In this document: positions 7,157-16,053 of the stretch, in pieces | Position numbering within the stretch: the first letter of the stretch is position 1 | How the letters are laid out: each line of letters begins with the position of its first letter | NCBI RefSeq assembly: GCF_963676855.1 | Contig: NZ_OY781460.1 | Location: forward strand, 62,001-126,000 | Direction: 5' to 3' | Length of the DNA stretch: 64,000 bases | Source: an uncultured Anaeromusa sp. | Lineage (GTDB): Bacteria > Bacillota > Negativicutes > Anaeromusales > Anaeromusaceae | Notes under the pieces: generated by a model | Told to the model about the DNA's origin: nothing | Database searches by the model: none | The model's input: the letters and a program-made list of their open reading frames with translations, nothing else | Program-made: the position numbers and the translations under genes

Positions 7157-10102
7157 CTACGCCATTTGCCTGTGAGCCAGGTTAGCAAACAAACCATCTT
7201 GGGCCATTAGTTTCTCATAGGTTCCCGACTCTACCAGCTCTCCTTGGTCCAGTACATAAATACAATCCGCGTTGATTACCGTGCTAAGTCGATGTGCTAC
7301 AACAATCCGTGTCGCGTTCAACCGTTCAAGGCTCTCAGCTACCATCGCCTGTGTGCGATTATCCAGAGCACTGGTGGCCTCATCAAATAGAATCAGGCGC
7401 GGCTGATGTACGATGGCTCTGGCAATTAGTATCCGTTGCCGTTGCCCGCCTGAAATATTAGAACCGCCCTCGCTAATTACCGTATGCATCCCCATAGGCA
7501 TCGCCTCGATATCTTCAGCCAGTCCTACCATTTTCGCCGCCTGCCACGCATCATGGATGGTCAACGGCAACGACCCGATAATATTAGACAGAATATCGCC
7601 GGCCATCAGTTGGCTGTTTTGCAGCACTACCCCCATCTGGGCCCGCACAGAAGTCACGTTTACCTCTGCCAAATCCTGACCATCGTAGTAAATAGAACCT
7701 ATCTCGGTTTTTTCAAAGCCCAGCAAGAGGCGCAGCAACGTAGATTTCCCACTGCCAGAAGCCCCCACAATGGCGATAAATTGTCCCGGACGTATATTCA
7801 TAGATACATTGCGCAATACCAGCGGCAGATCCGCTTCATACCGAAAAGAAACATTACTGATTTCAACCCAGCCGCTTAGCAGACCAACCTCGGCTTTATC
7901 ATCGACCACTTCCGGCTCAGTCTCCAATATCGGACGAATCCGTTCCAGCTGTGGAACAACGTCAAGCAAATTGGCACTCACCATGATCAGACCTGTCAGA
8001 GTAGCGTTAAAGCCAACCAGAGCCGCGTTGAAGCCCATAAATTCCGGAAAAGTTATGAAATTCGCCGGCGCTCCTGCCCCATTCCGATCAAGCCAATACA
8101 TTGTCAAACCAAAAACCATCATGTTCAAAATCACCGGTTGCAACGTATTGACACATTCCAGCCAATTGGACTTCCAACGAAACTTTCTATTCCATTTCCA
8201 CTGTTCACCAAATTTTCGAGACCACAAATAAAAAGCTTGAGCTTCTGCTCCTTGCATGCGAAACTTGCTCAACCCGTTAAAAATTTGCAGTACCTGTCCA
8301 GCCGTCTCTCCTGCCGCCTTCAACATATGCCGTTTAGCCGTCACCATACGCCATTGCAAAAATACGCTTATACCAAGATATACAAGCCATACGACCATTG
8401 CCACGGCGGTTAACTGCCAACTATAATACAGCATAACCAGCAGGCTACAAAAAGAAAACAACGTATTGAACAAGGCTGACACCGATGCATTGGATAACAG
8501 CATAAATAGTTGATTAACACTCTGCATACGTTGGGTTAAATCTCCGGCTTCATAGCGTCGAAAAAAGGAAACAGGCAAAGACAGTAAACGTAGCCATACT
8601 GCAGCCTCGGCAGCCAGTCTCGCCCTGTTTTTCAGCCTCAAAACAGCAACACCGCGGACAAAAGAAACGCCAACCGCAGCAAAAGCGGCTGCCAGCATGA
8701 CCTGTACCACGGTAATCAGGCCCTGGCGCTCATAAACAGGAATTATATCTTCAAAAATAGTCTGTGTAACCAACGGTATCAAGACAGGAATGATACCTGC
8801 AATAAAGCTAACAAGTAAAATCGTCCCCACGTCGCTGGCCCAGCACTTTTTAATCATAAAACGCAGCAATGCCGACAAACTAATTGATTTCCCCGGCAAC
8901 CCTGCGTACACCGTATACGCAATAGAGTCAATCTCACACGCTGTATCTTTGGTTACCAGAATCGTCTCCGCGCGGTCCGGGTCCAGCAAACGGTACTGAT
9001 TCGCTGACACTGGCAATAATGCCACCATATGCCGCTCAGCCCCCCGGAAACCAATAAGCGGACCGTTATCTTGCTTCTGCCATCCCACTTCTAGGCAGAC
9101 TTGCCGCATCTGCATGCCGGCCAATCGGACAACATGCCTCAGCATAAATAGATCCTGGCACGATGGATCCGCCCCCGCTGGCAATCGCACCTGTTCCGCT
9201 GCACCTAAATGGACAGCCACGGCCCTTACGACCGTCAGCAGACAAGATGGTGAGGCCATGGTCTCCACCGGAGGTATGTCCGGCATATCTGTACGCAGCA
9301 GTTGATGAGCGGCATCGTACAATAGCCGTTCCCTTAATTGCCTTCTCTCTACTAGCCGCTCGCCACCGCGTCGGACGGTCGCAGCAAACTGCAACTCGAT
9401 CAGTGAACAAAAGAGTTGATGGCATCTACCAAGAGGCTGCCAAAAATACATCGGCTCCTTAAGAACGGACAAAGAAAATACCTCATCGGTAGCTACGCCC
9501 CTAAGACTTACTTCGTCGTCTGCCGTCAACCACCACCCGAAAATCAAAGGAAAGTCCACTTCGTGGGTTAATACTTGCTCTGGAAGAGGCCCATAACGCA
9601 CAGTACCGCTTGTAGGCCGAACCCAAAGCATGTTCTTTAGCGGTCTGATCATTTGGCCTCGTTGCACAGTTACCGACTCGCCAGCCTCTAACGGGATAAG
9701 CGACCGAGGCAGAGAGGCGGTTACTGCCGCCGACAATAACGCTTCCAGCCATTCTTCCAGCATAAACCAGATCGCTTCTAGAAGATGCTCTCCACGCTGC
9801 ATGGTCTTCGCCAGCATTCCGCTACGCGTCATCTTTTTAAAAAGCGCCCCGCGAGGTGCAATCACCATAAGCGTTATCGCCCCACCGCTCTCTACCGCCG
9901 GAAGACTAAACAGCGTTTGCCCTTGCACAGCTTCGAATAAAAAAGTTTGCTGACCTTGCCACATTCCCGCCGAAGCTACCGCGTATACATCTACGGTACC
10001 AGACACTATCTGCAGCACAGATTCCGCATCGTTGAGCCATAACTCTTTGCCTGGAGCTAAGTCCAGACTCTCTTCTTGTTGCGCCGACTCCCCCGCTCTC
10101 AT
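7157..10102 (-). CDS. NHLM-type RiPP exporter, second ABC transporter/ATPase
   Basis: A 981-residue fused permease-ATPase of the type called NHLM bacteriocin system ABC transporter without active peptidase. Residues about 1-400 are a long soluble region with no catalytic Cys-His pair seen; about 420-700 hold six membrane helices; the C-terminal ATPase has VGASGSGKST (Walker A), ISGGQRQR (signature) and LILFDEATSALD (Walker B). The start ATG overlaps the stop of the preceding gene in ATGA. It probably forms a heterodimer with the upstream peptidase-containing transporter and exports the Nif11-leader peptides encoded nearby. Confidence 0.88.
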   Translation of the reverse strand: MRAGESAQQEESLDLAPGKELWLNDAESVLQIVSGTVDVYAVASAGMWQGQQTFLFEAVQGQTLFSLPAVESGGAITLMVIAPRGALFKKMTRSGMLAKTMQRGEHLLEAIWFMLEEWLEALLSAAVTASLPRSLIPLEAGESVTVQRGQMIRPLKNMLWVRPTSGTVRYGPLPEQVLTHEVDFPLIFGWWLTADDEVSLRGVATDEVFSLSVLKEPMYFWQPLGRCHQLFCSLIELQFAATVRRGGERLVERRQLRERLLYDAAHQLLRTDMPDIPPVETMASPSCLLTVVRAVAVHLGAAEQVRLPAGADPSCQDLFMLRHVVRLAGMQMRQVCLEVGWQKQDNGPLIGFRGAERHMVALLPVSANQYRLLDPDRAETILVTKDTACEIDSIAYTVYAGLPGKSISLSALLRFMIKKCWASDVGTILLVSFIAGIIPVLIPLVTQTIFEDIIPVYERQGLITVVQVMLAAAFAAVGVSFVRGVAVLRLKNRARLAAEAAVWLRLLSLPVSFFRRYEAGDLTQRMQSVNQLFMLLSNASVSALFNTLFSFCSLLVMLYYSWQLTAVAMVVWLVYLGISVFLQWRMVTAKRHMLKAAGETAGQVLQIFNGLSKFRMQGAEAQAFYLWSRKFGEQWKWNRKFRWKSNWLECVNTLQPVILNMMVFGLTMYWLDRNGAGAPANFITFPEFMGFNAALVGFNATLTGLIMVSANLLDVVPQLERIRPILETEPEVVDDKAEVGLLSGWVEISNVSFRYEADLPLVLRNVSMNIRPGQFIAIVGASGSGKSTLLRLLLGFEKTEIGSIYYDGQDLAEVNVTSVRAQMGVVLQNSQLMAGDILSNIIGSLPLTIHDAWQAAKMVGLAEDIEAMPMGMHTVISEGGSNISGGQRQRILIARAIVHQPRLILFDEATSALDNRTQAMVAESLERLNATRIVVAHRLSTVINADCIYVLDQGELVESGTYEKLMAQDGLFANLAHRQMA

Positions 10103-12285
10103 GTCCGTTCCCCCTTCTGCACAGATACGATCGCGTCGTGAGCAAGCAACTCCCGATACGGCCCGTCCACAGCCATCATAGCCTCATGACTGCCTCGCTG
10201 TACCACTTGCCCGTCTTTCATCACGATAATTTCATCACAGTCTCTGATGGTACTTAGGCGGTGGGCAACAACAATACCGGCGCAGCCGCGGCGGCGAAGA
10301 TTGTTAATAACAGTCTGTTCCGTCAAAGGGTCTAACGCGCTGGTCGCTTCATCCAAAACAAGCACAGACGGATTCATAGCCAATACCCTGGCAATTTCCA
10401 TGCGTTGACACTGACCGCCGCTAAAATTTTTGCCTCCTTCTTGCACGAGCGTTTCGTACCCGCCCCTCAGAGCCGTGATCTCGGTGTGAATCGCAGCATC
10501 TTTGGCCGCTCTCACAATTTCAAATCGCGAAAGAGTAGAATCGAACAAGGATAGGTTTTCTGCGACCGTACCGGCAAACAAGACAATCTCCTGATCCACT
10601 ACCGCAAGAGAGTTTACAAGTACTTCGCGGGGAATCCGGCTGCGAGGAACGCTGTCGAACAAGATTTCCCCCGACCACGGCTGGTACAGGCCGCATATCA
10701 ATTTGGCTATGGTAGATTTGCCGCTTCCCGAACCGCCGACCAAGGCCACCCAGCGCCCCGGTTCAACGCTGAGATTGAAATCTTTAATCAGTGGTTCTTC
10801 CAAACGGCTATAACCGAACGTCACCTGCTGCAAGTCTACGCGCCCAGACAGTTTGGCTTTGCCAATATCTAGCGCTATCTCCGAATGCTCATATTCCTCG
10901 TCAATTCGATACTGCATCACATCGTCTAATCGCTGCATCTGCGTCTGCGTCGTCTGCAGCGACTGATTCAAGGCAAGCAGTTTATTTAGTGGTTCTTGGA
11001 ATTTACCCATCAAATTTTGAAAGGCTACAAAAATACCGGCCGTCATAAGCCCATCCATGATCTGAAAACCGCCCACTGCCATAATAACAGCCGTATTGAA
11101 GCCTGCTAAAAGAGAAGGAGCCAGCATGAAAACTTGGGCTGACAGTTCGATTTTTTGCAGCGTTTCCAGCATCTTGCTCTGATAGCCCGCCCATTTATTA
11201 AAAAAATCGCCTTCATTACCGCTCGCCTTGATAGTTTCAATCGTCTGAATGCCAGCAATAGCCGTCCCATAAGCTTTGCCCGCATCCTGCTGTATTTTCA
11301 TTTGCTGTTCTGTCATCCATCGATGCATTACATAAAAAATACTTACATTAACCAGGCTGAACGCAATACCGATAAGGGTTAATGGTACATTATACTGAAA
11401 TAGCATGCCCAAATAGAAAACGGCTATCATCACATCCAAAACCGCGGTAGCAGCTTGACCGGTCAGCACCGCCGCTACCGTTTCATTAAATTGCACCCGT
11501 GAAGCAACTTCACCGCCGTAACGTTGTTGAAAAAACTCCATAGGCAGCCTGAGCAAATGCCAAAAAAAGCGGCTAGATTCTCCAATGGTTAGCATCCCTT
11601 GCCAACGGGTAAGACACCAAGAACGCAGACAAGTCAGCGCCCCCTGCAACCCCACTGCAAAGCCCATTGCCAGCAGCAAGTTAACGATCCAATCGGCGTG
11701 TTTGAGAGATACGATATCATCAAAAAAAACCTGAGTAAGTACCGGAATGGCCAAGCCGGGAATAATCAACCCGGCTCCAGTCAACACAGCAAACAACAGC
11801 GTAGACTCTTGACCGCGAAACCGCCTAACCAAAACCGAAAGAGAATTAGGCGGTGAACCTCCTTGTTTAAACTCCGGTCCGGGTTGTAACCTCAATGCAA
11901 TCCCAGTAAAAGACTTGGCAAATACCTCCCAAGTCACCGTTCGATGTCCGGATCCAGGATCATTTAAGTACACTTTTCCGCCTTTAAAACCTTCTAATAC
12001 GAGAAAATGGTTAAAATTCCAATGAATAATCAAAGGCAGCTCCCGTTCACGCAGTCCAGCTGCACTATCTCGAAAACCGGCCCCCTCCAATCCTAGCTTC
12101 CGAGCCGCTTTCATCATATTGCTGGCTTTACTACCGTCACGGGAAACACCGCACTCTATCCTTAGTTGTTCCAACGGAAGATACAGTCCATAATAAGCGA
12201 GAATGATCGCCAAAGACGCCGCCCCGCATTCCACTGCCTCCATTTGCAAAACCGTCGGAGTTTTGACATACCGTTTTTTTATCAT
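10099..12285 (-). CDS. NHLM-type RiPP exporter with C39 leader peptidase
   Basis: A 728-residue peptidase-containing ABC transporter. The N-terminal C39 protease has its oxyanion Gln (Q14), catalytic Cys (C20 in EAVECGAAS), His (H93 in NFNHFLVLEG) and Asp (D109 in LNDPGSG), so it should cut leaders after double-Gly-like sites. Six membrane helices follow, then an ATPase with VGGSGSGKST, FSGGQCQR and VLVLDEATSALD. The start at 12285 is chosen because ATG overlaps the previous stop in ATGA and has GGAG nine bases before it; a TTG at 12291 is less well placed. Middle gene of a three-gene export operon. Confidence 0.92.
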   Translation of the reverse strand: MIKKRYVKTPTVLQMEAVECGAASLAIILAYYGLYLPLEQLRIECGVSRDGSKASNMMKAARKLGLEGAGFRDSAAGLRERELPLIIHWNFNHFLVLEGFKGGKVYLNDPGSGHRTVTWEVFAKSFTGIALRLQPGPEFKQGGSPPNSLSVLVRRFRGQESTLLFAVLTGAGLIIPGLAIPVLTQVFFDDIVSLKHADWIVNLLLAMGFAVGLQGALTCLRSWCLTRWQGMLTIGESSRFFWHLLRLPMEFFQQRYGGEVASRVQFNETVAAVLTGQAATAVLDVMIAVFYLGMLFQYNVPLTLIGIAFSLVNVSIFYVMHRWMTEQQMKIQQDAGKAYGTAIAGIQTIETIKASGNEGDFFNKWAGYQSKMLETLQKIELSAQVFMLAPSLLAGFNTAVIMAVGGFQIMDGLMTAGIFVAFQNLMGKFQEPLNKLLALNQSLQTTQTQMQRLDDVMQYRIDEEYEHSEIALDIGKAKLSGRVDLQQVTFGYSRLEEPLIKDFNLSVEPGRWVALVGGSGSGKSTIAKLICGLYQPWSGEILFDSVPRSRIPREVLVNSLAVVDQEIVLFAGTVAENLSLFDSTLSRFEIVRAAKDAAIHTEITALRGGYETLVQEGGKNFSGGQCQRMEIARVLAMNPSVLVLDEATSALDPLTEQTVINNLRRRGCAGIVVAHRLSTIRDCDEIIVMKDGQVVQRGSHEAMMAVDGPYRELLAHDAIVSVQKGERT

Positions 12286-13277
12286 TTCCAATCACTCCGA
12301 TTTAGTTTTAAAAAAGCCTTCGTAATCGGAGCTTGTCGTTTTACGATGACATTGCCTGTACAAGCTGTTCCTGGTGTAATTTGCTCTTGCGCGCCCCGAA
12401 CAGACGACCACAAATACCCCGTCTTTGTTTCATTGTCCTTGAGCAGCTCAACCTTAACCTCCATCGCCACCCCGCCTGTTTGCTTTAGTATCCAAGCAGT
12501 CAGCTCCTTGTTTCCAGTCCAGTTTGTTATACTGTCAGCCATAACCGGATAATTCGATACACTGCGCACCTGCCCGACCAAGGTACCATATTCCGACGCA
12601 TCAACCGAACCCGGTGCAATTTGCACCATCATCCCTTGCTGTATCTTCTTCCCCTCCAAGACCGGAACGTACAACAGCACCAGCATTTCACCCTTGCGCT
12701 CCTCATCAATACGTACGTTCAGCAGCGGCGTACCCGGCATCAAAATGTCTCCCATCCCATTAGCAATCTGATCGGAAACAATTCCGTCCACAGGGCTGAC
12801 CACTTGGCTGTTGCGCTGCAATTTTTCCTGGAGTTCATGCAGGTTGGCCTCTTTAGTTGCCCGATCGTCACTAGATATCGCCATAGCCAGGTCCCGATTG
12901 AGTTTGGCAAGCTGCGCCTCCATTTCTAATTGCTCTACAATCGCTACAACTTGCCCTCGGCTCACTCGCTCACCGACTTTTACCCGTAATTCCTTCAATC
13001 GTCCGCTAGTTGTGGAGTAAATGTTAGCGGAGCCGTTGGCATCCACAATAAGACCTGTACCACTAACCTTGGTAGTGATCACCCCAAAAATTGACCAAAT
13101 TAACACAGAGGCCACTAAAAGCAATATGACAAGCAAAGTGACCCAAGCTACCGGCGTCGTTGGCGCAAACAATGTATCCAATTGTTCCGGCGAGCGCAGA
13201 TTTTCTAACGCTTCCCTCCGAAATAGTTTTTTAGTTTTTTCCTTTTGCACGCTTCCAAATCCCCCCATAATTGACAT
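12282..13277 (-). CDS. HlyD-family secretion adaptor of the NHLM export system
   Basis: A 331-residue membrane-fusion protein: a cytoplasmic N-terminus, one membrane helix (about 46-70, VTLLVILLLVASVLIWSIFG), a lipoyl/barrel-sandwich half-motif (GRLKELRVKVGERVSRGQVVAIVE), a short coiled coil, a second lipoyl half (NSQVVSPVDGIVSDQI) and a beta-barrel. It should bridge the ABC transporters to the outer envelope. First gene of the export operon, overlapping the next gene by four bases. The start may be ATG 13277 or ATG 13268; the ribosome site does not settle it. Confidence 0.88.
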   Translation of the reverse strand: MSIMGGFGSVQKEKTKKLFRREALENLRSPEQLDTLFAPTTPVAWVTLLVILLLVASVLIWSIFGVITTKVSGTGLIVDANGSANIYSTTSGRLKELRVKVGERVSRGQVVAIVEQLEMEAQLAKLNRDLAMAISSDDRATKEANLHELQEKLQRNSQVVSPVDGIVSDQIANGMGDILMPGTPLLNVRIDEERKGEMLVLLYVPVLEGKKIQQGMMVQIAPGSVDASEYGTLVGQVRSVSNYPVMADSITNWTGNKELTAWILKQTGGVAMEVKVELLKDNETKTGYLWSSVRGAQEQITPGTACTGNVIVKRQAPITKAFLKLNRSDWK

Positions 13278-13676
13278 CCGCCCTATCTAACGCACCAATC
13301 TTATCTAGGCGCTAAGACATGCTTTCTTGGCTACTATTGTTTCTACCGCCGTCACTTGGAACCTTGCGGCTTGCAATGAAGCGAATTCAATGCATAATCC
13401 GCCGTTTTCTGCAAAAAGCAGTAAGAATCCTGCACACGTTATGAAAAAGTTATTGGCAGACTTCTTACTGCAGTATATGATTCTGTCCTTCAGGCGGCTA
13501 TTCCGCTAAACGTGTCACCGTCTTAGAAGCAGCCTGCAATTTCATGCTATGATTATAAGCAGCGGCACTTAGTATTTTACTCGCCTTGCAGGATTTTTCC
13601 GATCACAACAGAAAAGAAATAAAAGATTTACATCAAATCAATACACGCAACAAGATTACAAGGGAGGCCCTATAGC
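13278..13676. other. Intergenic region between the export operon and the maturase
   Basis: These 399 bases carry the divergent start signals of the two RiPP transcripts. I found no convincing -35/-10 pair. The minus strand has an open stretch of about 66 codons (roughly 13305-13505) with no ATG and no ribosome site; it could be a decayed small gene. The maturase ribosome site GGGAGG is at the right end. Confidence 0.4.
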
Positions 13677-15047
13677 ATGCGTTACGCTAGACTAACAAAG
13701 GATTGGCTGCTCCGAGGCTGGACCGATGAACCTTGGACGCTTATAAACTGGACGAACGGCGCTTGCCGCAAATTGTCGGCCGAATGGTTTGAAACGGCCA
13801 AAGCTTGCGACGGCCTGACTGACTTTGATAATATAGACGGAGTTCTTCAGCAGAACATTCGTCTAAGCAAACTGATCAACGCCGGACTGGCCGAAGAGTG
13901 CGAACAGGGAAACGGCATAAAGCCATACCAACGATTCGTTCAAGCAGATAATCCGTATATACGCTCTGTTCATTGGTCTATCACCGGCCGTTGCAACCTG
14001 AAATGCCGACATTGTTATATGCAATCTCCCGACGGGCGTTATGGAGAACTCCCTTTGCCGGACATGCTGGGAATCATCGAGCAATTAGCTGCAGCCAATG
14101 TCCATTTAGTAGAGTTAACTGGCGGCGAACCCTTTATGCGCAAAGATTTGCTGGATATTCTAGCAGCGCTGGCCGCAAAACAGATCAATGTGCTGCGGAT
14201 TTACTCCAACGGCACCTTGATTACGGACGACATACTGCTAGAAATAAAAAAGTTGGGCCTCTTCCCCGCTATACAGATTAGTTTTGACGGCTGCGGCGCC
14301 CATGACGCTATGCGCGGGATCGTGAATACGGAAGCGGCTACCATCGAAGCCATCCGACGCTTGAACAAGCAAGGTTTCCCCGTCATTGTCGCCACCAGTA
14401 TCGACCGAACCAATATCCACACGTTAGACGCTACCTACACACTCCTTAAAAAGCTTGGCATTCGCTTTTGGCGGGTGGCGGCGCCGCAAAAAATCGGCAA
14501 CTGGCGCACAGCCACTACGAGCCTAAGCTCAGAAGAAAAGCTGTCAGCCTGCGCACCAATCGCCGCCCGCTGGTTAAAAGACGGCAGACCTTTTGCACTG
14601 CAGCTCCTTGGGTACCGAAGCGCCGAAGATGAAAAGGCCCCTGTTCACTACACTCCAGAAAGCTATGACTGTATGTCTTGCCGGATATGTTGCTCCCTGC
14701 TTCCCGACGGTACGGTTCTTCCTTGTGCGACCTATACAGATACGGTAATTTACGAAAAAATGCCAAATCTATTGCGCGAATCCCTCTCCGGAATATGGTC
14801 TGACTCCGCTTTGCGCAAGATCATCGATATTAAGAAAAGCGAGGTATTGGCACACAACAGCCATTGCATCGCCTGCACGGAATTCAATCGCTGCGGCGGC
14901 GGTTGCCGCGCAACGTCAGCAGTAGCAACCGGTGACTTATTGGCTGTAGACCCGCAATTGTGCGAACTGTATAAGAGCCAATTCCATCAACGTTTTAGCA
15001 CGCTAGCAGGGCTACCGCCTGCAGCCGCTTCCCCTCATCCGAAATGA
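13677..15047 (+). CDS. Radical SAM/SPASM RiPP maturase
   Basis: A 456-residue radical S-adenosylmethionine enzyme. Residues 1-80 resemble a PqqD-like leader-recognition domain (WTLINWTNGACRKLS ... LINAGLAEEC). The radical SAM core has CNLKCRHC (C106, C110, C113), binding the cleavable 4Fe-4S cluster, and GGEPF at 149-153. A C-terminal SPASM region offers ten cysteines (332, 335, 338, 339, 350, 397, 400, 406, 410, 429) for auxiliary clusters. Start at 13677 with GGGAGG upstream. It lies between an NHLM exporter and two Nif11-leader precursors containing Cys pairs, so thioether (sacti- or ranthipeptide-like) cross-linking is the most likely job, but the chemistry is not proven by sequence. Confidence 0.9.
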   Translation: MRYARLTKDWLLRGWTDEPWTLINWTNGACRKLSAEWFETAKACDGLTDFDNIDGVLQQNIRLSKLINAGLAEECEQGNGIKPYQRFVQADNPYIRSVHWSITGRCNLKCRHCYMQSPDGRYGELPLPDMLGIIEQLAAANVHLVELTGGEPFMRKDLLDILAALAAKQINVLRIYSNGTLITDDILLEIKKLGLFPAIQISFDGCGAHDAMRGIVNTEAATIEAIRRLNKQGFPVIVATSIDRTNIHTLDATYTLLKKLGIRFWRVAAPQKIGNWRTATTSLSSEEKLSACAPIAARWLKDGRPFALQLLGYRSAEDEKAPVHYTPESYDCMSCRICCSLLPDGTVLPCATYTDTVIYEKMPNLLRESLSGIWSDSALRKIIDIKKSEVLAHNSHCIACTEFNRCGGGCRATSAVATGDLLAVDPQLCELYKSQFHQRFSTLAGLPPAAASPHPK

Positions 15048-15084
15048 AACCCTGCTTCTTTAAAATACCCTTCAAAATACATAA

Positions 15085-15110
15085 GCCCGGCCGTTCTATG
15101 AACAGCCGGG
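15085..15110. terminator. Bidirectional hairpin between maturase and precursor A
   Basis: Arms GCCCGGCCGTTC and GAACAGCCGGGC form a 12-base stem with one mismatch and a very short loop. It lies between convergent genes; T-richness on either side is modest. Confidence 0.55.
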
Positions 15111-15150
15111 CCAAAATATGATATATATGTTTCATTGGTTGCTTCTTGGT

Positions 15151-15435
15151 CTATAAACACATAATGATGTCATCTGGGCAGTCTAGATAAGGATCATACA
15201 CAGCGCCTACTTCACAGTGAGGAAGTCCGCTTGGCTCCCCTGCGGCAACTTTATCCAACTCATCATCGGAGAGCTCTTGACGGCATTTTCCGAGATCCTC
15301 CATACTAAATTGGAATCCCTGACTGGCAATATACTGCTTCGCTTCTTCCATACTTTTAAACGCATTGATTTTTGTGGCAAATTCCTTGTCAGATTTCATA
15401 CGCTTTATAAATAATTCAGCAGATTCCACACTCAT
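15151..15435 (-). CDS. RiPP precursor A, Nif11-type leader
   Basis: A 94-residue precursor. The leader (about 1-66) starts MSVESAELFIKRMKSDKEFA, a Nif11-like leader, and ends ELSDDELDKVAAG, a site suited to the C39 peptidase of the exporter. The 28-residue core has Cys at 74, 86 and 93, with the segment CEVGAVYDPYLDC. The start at 15435 is chosen because AAGGGGG lies nine bases before it and precursor B starts the same way; the longer frame to 15594 would add an unrelated hydrophobic extension. It has a strong own promoter and is transcribed opposite to precursor B. Confidence 0.88.
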   Translation of the reverse strand: MSVESAELFIKRMKSDKEFATKINAFKSMEEAKQYIASQGFQFSMEDLGKCRQELSDDELDKVAAGEPSGLPHCEVGAVYDPYLDCPDDIIMCL

Positions 15436-15469
15436 CGTATCCAGCCCCCTTAAAGAAGTACTTAAAAAA

Positions 15470-15498
15470 AGTATATACGCAAACGAAACAAAATACAA
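15470..15498 (-). promoter_or_regulatory. Promoter of precursor A
   Basis: On the minus strand TTGTAT (15498-15493), 17 bases, then TATACT (15475-15470). This predicts a start near 15463 and a leader of about 28 bases. Confidence 0.6.
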
Positions 15499-15602
15499 AT
15501 ACTCTTTCAACACCAATAGCTGAAAGTTAGAAAGGTTGAGCACTCCCAGCAACTCTCGCCATATAATCCCATATAATTTACTATAAATTCCCAATAGAAC
15601 TA

Positions 15603-15611
15603 TGCTATAAT
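15603..15611 (+). promoter_or_regulatory. Extended -10 promoter of precursor B
   Basis: TGCTATAAT is a perfect extended -10 element. No good -35 is seen 17 bases upstream, as is common with this promoter type. It predicts a leader of about 85 bases before precursor B. Confidence 0.45.
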
Positions 15612-15702
15612 TTTCTTATGCTACCTTCCAACCATACAAGGGGACGCTGGCAACTATAAAAGATGAATCGAATTTGTTTATCGAGAAGATGGGAGGAAAA
15701 CC

Positions 15703-15975
15703 ATGAGTATTGAATCAGCCAAAGCCTTTATCCATCAAATGAAAACAGATACCGAGTTTGCTAAAAAAATGACCGCGTGCAACAATACGGAAGAGTTCCA
15801 CAAGCAAATACTAACACTGGGATTTGACTTTACCTTAAAAGAATTATGCACTTTGGATGGCGAGCTATCCGAAGATCAATTGTGCGATGTAGCAGGTGGT
15901 AATCTACAATCCTGCACACAGCCCGTACCTGTTATGGGAGTCTACGATTGCAAAGAAGGCGGCGAATATTTTTAA
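15703..15975 (+). CDS. RiPP precursor B, Nif11-type leader
   Basis: A 90-residue precursor, homologous in its leader to precursor A (MSIESAKAFIHQMKTDTEFA). The leader ends GELSEDQLCDVAGG, a classic double-Gly cut site at 65-66. The 24-residue core has Cys at 71 and 83 within CTQPVPVMGVYDC, the same Cys-X11-Cys spacing as precursor A although the intervening residues differ. GGGAGG lies just before the start. A terminator follows directly. The product should be modified by the radical SAM enzyme, cut, and exported by the NHLM transporter. Confidence 0.9.
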   Translation: MSIESAKAFIHQMKTDTEFAKKMTACNNTEEFHKQILTLGFDFTLKELCTLDGELSEDQLCDVAGGNLQSCTQPVPVMGVYDCKEGGEYF

Positions 15976-15988
15976 GTAAACAAAGCAA

Positions 15989-16030
15989 GAGCTACAATCC
16001 TTCAAAATCCAAGGATTGTAGCTCTTTTTT
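15989..16030 (+). terminator. Terminator of precursor B
   Basis: Perfect 14-base arms GAGCTACAATCCTT and AAGGATTGTAGCTC with an 8-base loop, followed by a T run. It could also end the convergent gene at 16054. Confidence 0.85.
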
Positions 16031-16053
16031 CTTTTCTCAATGACACACGCTTA

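Noticed and set aside
9066..9953. Several open frames of 60-120 codons on both strands
   Set aside because: They lie wholly inside the second exporter gene, have no ribosome sites and no recognisable domains.
13305..13506. Possible third RiPP precursor on the minus strand before the HlyD gene
   Set aside because: The open stretch has no ATG, no ribosome site and no Nif11-type leader.
15436..15594. Longer precursor A with a hydrophobic N-terminal extension
   Set aside because: The extension crosses the promoter, lacks a ribosome site and is absent from precursor B.
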